NCBI GenBank assembly: GCA_903826405.1 | Contig: CAIKEH010000055.1 | Span: 160,162-224,161 of the forward strand | Length of the DNA stretch: 64,000 nucleotides | Source: an uncultured bacterium | Lineage (GTDB): Bacteria > Bacteroidota > Bacteroidia > Chitinophagales > Chitinophagaceae | Direction of reading: 5' to 3' | Shown here: positions 40,504-47,621 of the stretch, piece after piece | Numbering within the stretch: the first letter of the stretch is position 1 | Layout of the letters: the number at the start of each line of letters is the position of its first letter | Notes under the pieces: model-generated | Database searches by the model: none | What the model was told of the DNA's origin: nothing | Seen by the model: only the letters and a program-made list of their open reading frames with translations | Program-made: the position numbers and the translations under genes

Positions 40504-41460
40504 GTGAATTCTATTCGGTTTAGACATAGGCTTTTCTACTTGATCCTTGGCTTGACCATTGGGTCTGTTGCGTTTTTTGGTATGGAGGCCGAGAACGAAC
40601 ATAACTTCATAGACAGGATCATTGAGCGGATAGATGCTGATATGTCTACTTTAGATCCGTCAGACCGGTCAGAGGCATTCGTCAAAGAGGCGGTCCATTA
40701 CACGAACTTTCTGCTGAAGCGCCGCTCCAATATTTTCAACTCTACGGCCGATGAGATACCATGGAAACAAAAACTTTTCCCTTCAACCCTGAGGGCCAGC
40801 ATTGACGGGCAGGGAAGTTGCGGTGGGTATTCTAATTTCCTCATGACGATCTTGAAAAGGAAAGGATATTCGGTCAAGGCCTGCCAGCTCAAAGTTGGGG
40901 ATGCATATGGTGGTCATCAGACTGTTTGTGTTGCATTAGCTGGGAAACTCGTTGTGGTCGATCCGTTGTTTGAAGAAATGTTTCTGGATGAAAATGGGCA
41001 TCTGTCCGACATAAATGAGGTGGGCAGGCGTTGGACTTTTTATAGTAGCCGAATAGCAGACCCATCCTACAGGTCTGATTATACATATGAAAATGGCTTC
41101 CGCTTCACCAACTGGGATAAATTCGGGGGCTTCAGCAGGGGTATTTATCGGCTATTGATCTTGGTCAAGGGAAAGGAGTGGACGGATCAGGTATCACTTC
41201 GCCCATTTTTCCTTGATGTATTCTCGATCTATTTCTTCCTATCCGTTACAACCTTGTTTATTCTGGTGATCTATAGAATCAGGAAAAAATTGCGCATTGC
41301 ATTTATTAGGTGGGATGTTCGTCGTCTTCAGCAGGCTCCTGCTTTCTCCGAACCTGAAGCGGTCCAGAATGAATCCGGTTCTGCCATATTCCGTACCGTT
41401 TCAAAAAAGGCTCAACTGTTGCCTCGGGATGGTGAAGCGGTTAAGGTCAAATCTGAATAG
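40504..41460 (+). CDS. Membrane protein with transglutaminase-like domain
   Basis: A 318-residue protein from a GTG start. The first helix is at about residues 9-26 (LFYLILGLTIGSVAFFG). A papain-like/transglutaminase-type core follows, with the triad visible as Cys in GQGSCGGYSNFLM, His in AYGGHQTVCVAL and Asp in GKLVVVDPLFEEM. A second helix lies at about 240-262 (IYFFLSVTTLFILVIYR), followed by a basic cytoplasmic tail. The last 60 bases overlap the 3' end of the convergent radical SAM gene. Possible roles are cell-surface protein processing or glycan-linked chemistry; unknown. Confidence 0.8.
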   Translation: MNSIRFRHRLFYLILGLTIGSVAFFGMEAENEHNFIDRIIERIDADMSTLDPSDRSEAFVKEAVHYTNFLLKRRSNIFNSTADEIPWKQKLFPSTLRASIDGQGSCGGYSNFLMTILKRKGYSVKACQLKVGDAYGGHQTVCVALAGKLVVVDPLFEEMFLDENGHLSDINEVGRRWTFYSSRIADPSYRSDYTYENGFRFTNWDKFGGFSRGIYRLLILVKGKEWTDQVSLRPFFLDVFSIYFFLSVTTLFILVIYRIRKKLRIAFIRWDVRRLQQAPAFSEPEAVQNESGSAIFRTVSKKAQLLPRDGEAVKVKSE

Positions 41461-42495
41461 CTCCTTGTTCAAATCGTATTTCTTGCTGTATTTCCTGAAT
41501 TGCTGTGCGATCAATTCTGCCATACGGCCTTCTCCTTTCATACGAACTCCGAATCTGCTATCATTAACCTTTCCGTCGTGACCATCCTGGATCATGTGCC
41601 ATACCTTATCGGCTCGGTCTGGAAAATTTTTCATCAGCCAATCCCGAAAGATCAGCTGGATCGCACCATTGAGTCGGACGAATGTATAGCTGGAAAATTG
41701 AGCACCGTGGTCGGCGGCCATACCGAGTATCTTTTGCATCTCGTGGTCATTGAGTCCGGGGATGACCGGACCGATCATCACTCCTGTGGGTATTCCGGCT
41801 TGGCTGAGTTCCCGGATGATGCGCATCCTTTGCATGGCGGTGGTGGTCCTGGGTTCCATCTTCCGTCGAAGTTCCTCATCAAGTGAGGTTATGGTGACCA
41901 TTACAGACAGCAGCTTCCTGCTGCCCAAATCCTTCAATACGTCGATATCCCGTAGTATGGCCGCATTCTTGGTAATGATTCCGACGGGCTGTTGGAATTC
42001 CCTGCATACTTCCAGCAAACTTCTCGTGATACGATACTTTTGCTCGGCCGGCTGGTAGCAATCGGTGTTCCCGCTCAGTGAGATCGGCATGACTTCCCAT
42101 CCGGGTTTCATGAGGAATTTCCGAAGCAGTTTTGCAGCATTTTTTTTCACCACGATCTTCTGTTCGAAATCCAACCCGGCACTGAATCCCAGATATTCAT
42201 GTGTATTTCTGGCATAGCAGTATATGCAGCCATGTTCACATCCCTGATAGGGGTTCATGCTGTACCACATGCCCACGTCTGGGCTATCCACCTTGTTCAC
42301 CAGGCTTTTTGCATCCTGTTCGATATGGACTGTGTTCGGTGAAATTTCCGTCCAGTCATCGATGGCTTCGATATGTTCCCGGACCATCTCTTGGCGGTCG
42401 AATCGATTCTTCGTATTCCATTGGGCACCACGCCCTTTTTTATATTGACCTTCGGATCCCTTCCACATCATGTCGGACTCTTGTCTGTTCATCAT
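41401..42495 (-). CDS. Radical SAM protein, PA0069 family
   Basis: A 364-residue radical SAM protein related to spore photoproduct lyase-like enzymes. The cluster motif is C86-EHG-C90-IY-C93, the CX3CX2C motif. Other family blocks are WYSMNPYQGCEHGC, KPGWEVMPISLSGNTDCYQP, VGIITKNA and GVMIGPVIPGLND. The reaction of this family is not established. It sits 115 nt behind the 2H-like gene on the same strand, divergent from umuD, so a DNA-damage-related role is a reasonable inference. Confidence 0.92.
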   Translation of the reverse strand: MMNRQESDMMWKGSEGQYKKGRGAQWNTKNRFDRQEMVREHIEAIDDWTEISPNTVHIEQDAKSLVNKVDSPDVGMWYSMNPYQGCEHGCIYCYARNTHEYLGFSAGLDFEQKIVVKKNAAKLLRKFLMKPGWEVMPISLSGNTDCYQPAEQKYRITRSLLEVCREFQQPVGIITKNAAILRDIDVLKDLGSRKLLSVMVTITSLDEELRRKMEPRTTTAMQRMRIIRELSQAGIPTGVMIGPVIPGLNDHEMQKILGMAADHGAQFSSYTFVRLNGAIQLIFRDWLMKNFPDRADKVWHMIQDGHDGKVNDSRFGVRMKGEGRMAELIAQQFRKYSKKYDLNKELFRFDLNRFTIPRQQLSLF

Positions 42496-42610
42496 CGCAG
42501 TCGGTATTCGATGGTTTTTTTACTGTGCCGTATTTCGGATCCCTGCGGCCTGCTTTCATTCTTTCATGATCTTTCTGGAATATTTTTCTTCATTCATGAG
42601 GGCGGCTTCT

Positions 42611-43267
42611 TCAGGAAGCTCGATCTTTTTCCAGGTTCCCTGGATGAAAGCCGAATATATTGACGATCTGGCCCTGACCTGAGCGGCCTGTCTTTTTCAG
42701 TATCATGCGGCTGATGGGCAGATCGACGTTGTATTCCATGCAGGCCCAATCGAGGACCGCTTCCCTGTACACCTGCTCCGGCAAGGGACCGCTCAGGCAA
42801 AGTTGGGGGCGGAGGTTCCAGTTCACCGGTTGTCCATTGCCGTTATCTATATATCCTTCGATCACGTGCAGTTTCCCGATCAATTTCCGGAGTGGACCAC
42901 TATCCGGGATACGAATACAGATGGTGGATGGAGGTATGCCACCGAAATTGTTCAGGGAAAGATTGAAGCAGGTCGTATCACTGCAGATGCGTTGTATCCA
43001 TCGGATCAGGGTGGATTCCATAGATTCCCAAGCCCGAAAGTCTGCCAGAAGTATATGCGGCCCCTCATAGTTTTTGGACGGGTATCGATTCGTCAACATT
43101 TCAGAGAATCCTGTGATCTCACTGGCCGGAGTTCCACCGGGCAGGATCAGTAATTCATAATGCGCCTTTCCGGTGCACTTGTCATCCATACGTTCTGGCG
43201 AAATCACCGCCATGCCGTCTTCCATCGGGGAGCGGAGCGCCCCGTACTGTCCCCATCCGTAAGTCAT
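42611..43267 (-). CDS. Putative 2H-phosphoesterase-like protein (degenerate 2'-5' RNA ligase family)
   Basis: A 218-residue protein with the general pattern of the 2H/LigT fold: HYELLILPGG near the start, a first motif GPHILLADF and a second RPQLCLSG. The first keeps His but lacks the Thr/Ser of HxT/S. The second has Gln in place of His, so the normal phosphodiesterase dyad is absent. The family call is therefore tentative. It is the first gene after the divergent umuD promoter region and is followed by the radical SAM gene. Confidence 0.6.
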   Translation of the reverse strand: MTYGWGQYGALRSPMEDGMAVISPERMDDKCTGKAHYELLILPGGTPASEITGFSEMLTNRYPSKNYEGPHILLADFRAWESMESTLIRWIQRICSDTTCFNLSLNNFGGIPPSTICIRIPDSGPLRKLIGKLHVIEGYIDNGNGQPVNWNLRPQLCLSGPLPEQVYREAVLDWACMEYNVDLPISRMILKKTGRSGQGQIVNIFGFHPGNLEKDRAS

Positions 43268-43289
43268 GCCGGAATATTTTAAATGATCA

Positions 43290-43321
43290 TTTGTTTAGTA
43301 TGAAATTACTAAATATTTTAG
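43290..43321 (+). promoter_or_regulatory. umuD promoter with palindromic operator candidate
   Basis: A -33 element TTTG (43290-43293) and a -7 element TATTTTAG (43314-43321, one mismatch to TAnnTTTG) are separated by exactly 20 bases. The spacer is itself an inverted repeat, TTTAGTA-TGAAAT-TACTAAA (43294-43313). A repressor bound there would block the promoter. The umuD ATG is 18 nt downstream. The divergent 2H-like gene starts 23 nt to the left, so one site could serve both directions. Confidence 0.6.
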
Positions 43322-43339
43322 CAAAACAAAATCTTTTTT

Positions 43340-43771
43340 ATGGATGGTGAAGTTTATTACGGTGCGGCTTACAAAGGTTCCAAGCAGTATACGCAGCAGG
43401 AAGTACGTACGGCCAATGCCACGGGCTTCGGTGCGGCGGCCGATGATTATGCGGAAAGGGGGATCGACCTCAACGAGCAACTGGTCAGGAACAAACCCGC
43501 CACCTTCTTCATGCGCGTGCGTGGTGATGCGATGACTGGTGCAGGTATTTTCGATGGTGATGTCGTGATCGTGGACCGTAGCCTGAAGCCTGCGAGCGGA
43601 AGGGTGATCATCGCCACGCTGAACGGTGAGATGCTGATCCGCCGTCTAGAGAAGGGGTTGAACAGGGTCCGGCTCATTCCCGAGACGGTGAAACTCGCAC
43701 CGATCGACGTGGATGCGTATGCGGATTTTTCAGTGTGGGGCGTTGTGACCTATGTGATTCATAGTCCGTGA
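43340..43771 (+). CDS. umuD: UmuD-like S24 protein with both catalytic residues substituted
   Basis: A 143-residue homologue of UmuD, normally self-cleaved to UmuD' and required for DNA polymerase V. It aligns without gaps to E. coli UmuD over the core: GFGAAADDYAERGIDLNEQL matches the region after the UmuD cleavage site, and VRGDAMTGAGIFDGDVVIVD matches the active-site loop. The nucleophile Ser60 is Ala64 here (GCG codon at 43529-43531), and Lys97 is Arg101 (GEMLIRRL). The cleavage pair Cys-Gly corresponds to Thr28-Gly29. The fold looks intact, but autoproteolysis should not be possible. It is separated from umuC by a repeat-bounded element. Confidence 0.92.
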   Translation: MDGEVYYGAAYKGSKQYTQQEVRTANATGFGAAADDYAERGIDLNEQLVRNKPATFFMRVRGDAMTGAGIFDGDVVIVDRSLKPASGRVIIATLNGEMLIRRLEKGLNRVRLIPETVKLAPIDVDAYADFSVWGVVTYVIHSP

Positions 43772-43773
43772 TT

Positions 43774-43885
43774 GGATTAACGGATTAGCGGATTAATGGA
43801 TTAACGGATTAATGGATTAGTGGATTAACGGATTAACGGATTAATGGATTAGTGGATTAACGGATTAATGAATAAACGGATTAGT
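43774..43885 (+). repeat. Left arm of element A, 14 x GGATTARY
   Basis: Fourteen head-to-tail 8-bp units. All four combinations of R and Y occur (GGATTAAC, GGATTAGC, GGATTAAT, GGATTAGT). One unit is degenerate (GAATAAAC at 43870-43877). Confidence 0.95.
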
Positions 43886-43990
43886 GGATGGCCTGATGGC
43901 AAAGCGGGGACGCTATTGCGTGGAGATTTCTCTTCCATGACACGTTGTTTTCACCATCTTGGCAGATCAGGTATACCATATTTTGCTCCG

Positions 43991-44368
43991 ATGAAATACA
44001 CTTCATTTCGGCAGATACCGGTTTGGCAGGAATCAGTAGCATTTGCTGCCGAAGTCTATACATTATGCGAGAAGCCCAAATTGAAGTGTGATTTTCGGTC
44101 AAAGGACCAGTTGAAGGCAGCAGTTTCGTCCATATCCAACAATATTGCGGAAGGATTTGAGTACCGGAACAACAAACAACTCATCCGATTCCTATTCTAT
44201 GCAAAAGGCTCTTCTGGTGAAGTATTCAACATACTATGCATTCTCTTCGAGGCTGGATCGATCACCCAGGAAGAACATCGAATATTCTCGGAGAAAACGT
44301 TGGAACTTGGTAAAAAAATCGGAGGTTTCATCAAATACCTAAATGAAAATCAACGATCGCGATCATAA
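43991..44368 (+). CDS. Four-helix-bundle protein, 23S rRNA IVP (S23) family
   Basis: A 125-residue helical protein of the family first known from intervening sequences of 23S rRNA genes and related to DGR Avd proteins. The conserved core SSISNNIAEGFEYRNNK is followed by FLFYAKGSSGEVFNILC, matching the IVP consensus (NIAEG and GSxxE motifs). The ATG at 43991 is chosen; an upstream in-frame ATG at 43868 lies inside the repeat array and adds 41 unrelated residues. The gene is enclosed by inverted octamer arrays between umuD and umuC. There is no reverse transcriptase or rRNA gene nearby, so it is neither a DGR nor an rRNA IVS. Function unknown. Confidence 0.88.
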   Translation: MKYTSFRQIPVWQESVAFAAEVYTLCEKPKLKCDFRSKDQLKAAVSSISNNIAEGFEYRNNKQLIRFLFYAKGSSGEVFNILCILFEAGSITQEEHRIFSEKTLELGKKIGGFIKYLNENQRSRS

Positions 44369-44370
44369 CT

Positions 44371-44498
44371 TCCAATCCACCAATCCACTAATCCACTAAT
44401 CCACTAATCCGTTAATCCACTAATCCATTAATCCACTAATCCATTAATCCGTTAATCCACTAATCCACTACTCCACTAATCCGTTAATCCTCTAATCC
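44371..44498 (-). repeat. Right arm of element A, about 15 inverted GGATTARY units
   Basis: Inverted units (ACTAATCC, GTTAATCC, ATTAATCC) run from about 44371 to 44498 with a few degenerate copies (ACCAATCC, ACTACTCC, TCTAATCC). The umuC TTG start codon follows after CCTCCCC. Confidence 0.95.
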
Positions 44499-44505
44499 CC
44501 TCCCC

Positions 44506-45795
44506 TTGCACGCCATCATCGACTGTAACAGCTTCTATTGCTCTTGCGAACGGCTCTTTCGCCCTGATCTCCGGGAGAAGCCCGTCGTCGTGCTCAGCAA
44601 CAACGACGGCTGCATCATCTCCCGGACCGACGAGGCCAAGGAACTCGGCGTGGGCATGGGCGCGCCCTATTACCAGAATCGGGATATCATCCGGCAGCAT
44701 GATGTTGCCGTCTTCTCCTCCAATTATCATCTCTATGGGGACATGAGTTCCCGTGTGATCGACACGTTGCGCTTTTTGGTGGGTGAAGGTGAAGAGCGCC
44801 TGGAGGTGTATTCGGTGGACGAAGCCTTCGTCGACCTTCGCCACGTACCGGCGTCCGAACTGCAGGATTTTTCCGTGCACATCCGCGAAACGGTGGAGGA
44901 ATGGACGGGAATTCGGGTATCCGTTGGCGTGGCTTCCACCAAGGTGCTCAGCAAGGTAGCCAACCGGTTGGCCAAGAAGGATAAGCAACGTACGGGTTGT
45001 GTCCTGGTGCTGGATACCGAAGATAAGGTACGCGATGCCCTCCAGCGCACCGAAGTGGGGGATGTCTGGGGCATCGGAGGTCGCTATGCACACCGCCTGA
45101 GGAACGAGTACGGCATCAACACCGCCTGGCAGCTGCGTCACGTACCGCTCGAGTGGGCGCGCAAGAACCTAGGTGGTGTAGTGGGCCTTCGCCTTATCCG
45201 CGAACTCAACGGAGAACCCTGTATTCCCATGAAGGAGCCATTAGAGAATAAGAAGATGATCGCTACGACACGCATGTTCGGAAAGCCCGTCTTCGACCTT
45301 GCGCCACTCCGCGAAGCGGTGGCTACCTTCACTACGCGTGCAGCGGAGAAACTGCGACGCCAGTATTCGGCCGCACAGGCGATCGATGTATTCGTGGTCA
45401 CCAATGGTACACAAGGGGGGGCGTATGCGTATGATCCGCGGAGCGACCACCGGTATGCCCGACTACCCCAACCTACTTCCCTGACCCAGGAGCTCCTGTC
45501 CATAGCCGTACCCCTCGTCGAACAACTGTACCGTCCGGGTATGAAATACCTCAAGGCCGGCGTCATCCTCAGCGGACTCGTCCCTGATGGTTCGCTGCAG
45601 GGAAATCTTTTCGTTCCCGAAGCAGAGAACCGACAGCGACTGCTCATGGATGCCGTTGACAACATCAACTTCAGCATGCGCGACGATGCCGTCAAGTTCC
45701 TTGCCTCCGGACTCACCCGAAACTGGAAGATGCGACAGGAACTGCGCAGCAAGCGGTTCACGACGAGGTGGGAGGAGATGTATGAGGTGGGGTAG
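44506..45795 (+). CDS. umuC: Y-family DNA polymerase V catalytic subunit
   Basis: A 429-residue translesion polymerase. The palm motif is HAIIDCNSFYCSCERLF at the very N-terminus and YSVDEAFVDLRH holds the second acidic motif. SVGVASTKVLSKVANRLAKK and a helix-hairpin-helix region (DVWGIGGRYAHRL) follow. The C-terminus NFSMRDDAVKFLASG is the UmuC tail. The start is TTG at 44506; the protein begins exactly where family members begin, so the start codon was probably altered, not lost. umuD lies upstream beyond element A, which must weaken or break operon coupling. Confidence 0.94.
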   Translation: MHAIIDCNSFYCSCERLFRPDLREKPVVVLSNNDGCIISRTDEAKELGVGMGAPYYQNRDIIRQHDVAVFSSNYHLYGDMSSRVIDTLRFLVGEGEERLEVYSVDEAFVDLRHVPASELQDFSVHIRETVEEWTGIRVSVGVASTKVLSKVANRLAKKDKQRTGCVLVLDTEDKVRDALQRTEVGDVWGIGGRYAHRLRNEYGINTAWQLRHVPLEWARKNLGGVVGLRLIRELNGEPCIPMKEPLENKKMIATTRMFGKPVFDLAPLREAVATFTTRAAEKLRRQYSAAQAIDVFVVTNGTQGGAYAYDPRSDHRYARLPQPTSLTQELLSIAVPLVEQLYRPGMKYLKAGVILSGLVPDGSLQGNLFVPEAENRQRLLMDAVDNINFSMRDDAVKFLASGLTRNWKMRQELRSKRFTTRWEEMYEVG

Positions 45796-45832
45796 GATTC
45801 CGAATTCCGAATTCCGAATTCCGGATTGCGAA
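45796..45832 (+). repeat. Array of the 7-bp unit RATTSCG between umuC and the SRAP gene
   Basis: The 41-bp gap between two convergent stop codons is filled by GATTCCG, three AATTCCG and GATTGCG, then AA. It shares ATTCCGGATTGCGAA (15 bases) with the repeat at 35303. Confidence 0.85.
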
Positions 45833-45836
45833 ACCT

Positions 45837-46625
45837 TCAGTTCATCAATGCAGGCAACTCAGGATACGTCTCAGGTAGAAGGGGATCTGATGCCGTGCGG
45901 AAATCCTTACGAATAGTCTCTGTGCTCATCTCCGCAGCGGAGTATTGAAAATGACAAATATCGGTTATGCGTTTAGGTGATAATCCCTCTCGGATCCACT
46001 CCCCAGCGAGTTCATCGGGGAGAATCAGGGGCATGCGGTTCTTCTTGTTATGCACTTGCGCCATCAGCGGGTTTGCAGCGGTGGTCACGATGGAGAAGGT
46101 GTCCATGGTCTCACCCGTCTCCTGATCCGTCCAGGGCTGCCATATTCCGGCCATGAAGAAGTATTCCTTCCCCTTGACTGTGATGTGGTATGGATATGCC
46201 TGATCCTTTTTGCTGCCAGAGGGAGTGAAGTGCCGCCATTCATAGAAGCCGGAAGAGAGCACCAAGCAGCGACGTTTCAATGCAGCTTGTTTATAGGAAA
46301 TTTTATCCAGCATCTCCTCTCCGATGGCATTGAGTGTGTTGCGCGGTGGATCCTTCTTCCCGGTTCTGGGATTTATACCACCGTGGCGGAAATGATGCAG
46401 GTCAGATCCGTTCTTCACATAAAATGGGATCAATTCCCAATGCATGAGCTCGATGCGAAAATCCTTCCCACCATCAACGCCGACCAGTACAGGCCAGTTG
46501 CTGAATTCGAAACCGCTTTGTAAGGGCCGCTGCATGGCTTCCCTCATCTCTCCGATCTCCTTTTCCACCTGGTTGAGTTTGATATGCGTGGCCCTGCTGA
46601 TATTGATCCCGTTATAGAAACACAT
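45837..46625 (-). CDS. SRAP-domain protein (YedK/HMCES family)
   Basis: A 262-residue SOS-response-associated peptidase-fold protein. Members form a thiazolidine crosslink between Cys2 and abasic sites in single-stranded DNA and so shield them. Cys2 is present (MCFYNGIN) after Met removal. Other conserved blocks are NPRTGKKDPPRNTLNAIGEE, RCLVLSSGFYEWRHF with the key Glu, and AQVHNKKNRMPLILP with the active-site His. It is convergent with umuC across a 41-bp repeat and 11 nt behind the DUF72 gene. Confidence 0.94.
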   Translation of the reverse strand: MCFYNGINISRATHIKLNQVEKEIGEMREAMQRPLQSGFEFSNWPVLVGVDGGKDFRIELMHWELIPFYVKNGSDLHHFRHGGINPRTGKKDPPRNTLNAIGEEMLDKISYKQAALKRRCLVLSSGFYEWRHFTPSGSKKDQAYPYHITVKGKEYFFMAGIWQPWTDQETGETMDTFSIVTTAANPLMAQVHNKKNRMPLILPDELAGEWIREGLSPKRITDICHFQYSAAEMSTETIRKDFRTASDPLLPETYPELPALMN

Positions 46626-46636
46626 GGGGTGCTGGT

Positions 46637-47539
46637 TTAAAAGAGTCCACCCTGAACTGGTGGTGAATGGAGCATCTGGTCCGGCCGCAGCATGTGGTGC
46701 CAGTGTCGATAGAGTGTCGGCAAGGCAGACTCATCGTTGGGGTGAATGAATACATAGGCTTCTTCCAGACCACGGTTGAACCAATCCTTCAGGCGGATGC
46801 CCCATTCATCGGAACGACTGAATGAAGTGGGATGCAGCTGATGACATACAAAGCGGATCATGACCTTCGGAATGGTCAGCGCCATGTGTACCAGGTCTCT
46901 TCGTCCGGGCGTATCCGTGAGGACCAGTCCGATACTTAAAGCGTGAAGAGTATCCAGCAGTTGAGATCTTTCCCTGTCATGGCCGAACCAATCCGGATGT
47001 CGGACCTCGAGAAAGAATGGCAGGTCGCTGGGAAGTAAGGAAAGGTAGTCATAGAGTTCCTTCCTGCGTGAAGGGGAATAGCTTTCCCCGAGTTGCAGAA
47101 ATAAGGGGCCGATATGTTCTTTTCCAAGCGCCCGGACAGATTGGATGAACTCCTCAGTGATGTGGCCAACATCTCTGAATCCACTGTAGTGACTGATGCG
47201 TTGAGGGAATTTGGGGCAGAAGCGGAAATCACGTCCTTTGGCGGGCAGTGCCCAAGAGGTCATGGTGTCCGGATCATAAATGGCGTAGTGTGTGGCATTC
47301 AGCTCGATCGCATTGAAGTGATGCGGGTATACCTGCCGGAATCGGCTGGCCGGCGTCGGCGATGGATATAATGATCCCACCCAACTCTTATCACCCCAGG
47401 AAGAAGCGCCGATGAAAATACCGGGCTGCTTCGCCGTATGGCCACACAGTACACGGCCATTACAGGATGCATCCGGTGGCAGGGTGAAGCGGGTGCGCTC
47501 CAGCACATCGAGGGGAACGGTACCGAATTTCATGACCAC
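46637..47539 (-). CDS. DUF72-family protein
   Basis: A 300-residue TIM-barrel-like protein of the DUF72 (YecE) family. Conserved features are GASSWGDKSWVGSLYP, FNAIELNATHYAIYD, FCPKFPQRISHY and GPLFLQLGESYSPS. The family's biochemical function is unknown. It is cotranscribed with the SRAP gene (11 nt apart). The N-terminal ~35 residues are a variable extension. Confidence 0.9.
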   Translation of the reverse strand: MVMKFGTVPLDVLERTRFTLPPDASCNGRVLCGHTAKQPGIFIGASSWGDKSWVGSLYPSPTPASRFRQVYPHHFNAIELNATHYAIYDPDTMTSWALPAKGRDFRFCPKFPQRISHYSGFRDVGHITEEFIQSVRALGKEHIGPLFLQLGESYSPSRRKELYDYLSLLPSDLPFFLEVRHPDWFGHDRERSQLLDTLHALSIGLVLTDTPGRRDLVHMALTIPKVMIRFVCHQLHPTSFSRSDEWGIRLKDWFNRGLEEAYVFIHPNDESALPTLYRHWHHMLRPDQMLHSPPVQGGLF

Positions 47540-47621
47540 AAATATAATTCAGTGGAGATCTTAGCCTCATTTATATTACTTTCAAACTTGCATCCCTGAT
47601 CCTGAAGAGAATCCTGCATAA

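Larger units (their letters stand above)
43774..44498. mobile_element. Element A: inverted GGATTARY arrays around a four-helix-bundle gene, between umuD and umuC
   Basis: A 725-bp unit begins 2 nt after the umuD stop codon and ends 7 nt before the umuC start codon. It consists of a direct array of 14 octamers, a 105-bp segment, an IVP-family gene, and an inverted array of about 15 octamers. It has the general form of a non-autonomous insertion with long terminal inverted repeats, but there is no transposase. No target duplication was recognised. Confidence 0.7.

Noticed and set aside
43290..43321. Classical LexA box at umuD
   Set aside because: No CTGT-N8-ACAG or Gram-positive GAAC-N4-GTTC type site is present; only the different palindrome described above.
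43991..44368. Diversity-generating retroelement accessory (Avd)
   Set aside because: The four-helix-bundle protein resembles Avd, but there is no reverse transcriptase, template repeat or variable repeat in the window.
44476..45141. 221-codon minus-strand frame opposite umuC
   Set aside because: Antisense to conserved polymerase motifs; the same holds for the 207-codon frame at 45138-45761.
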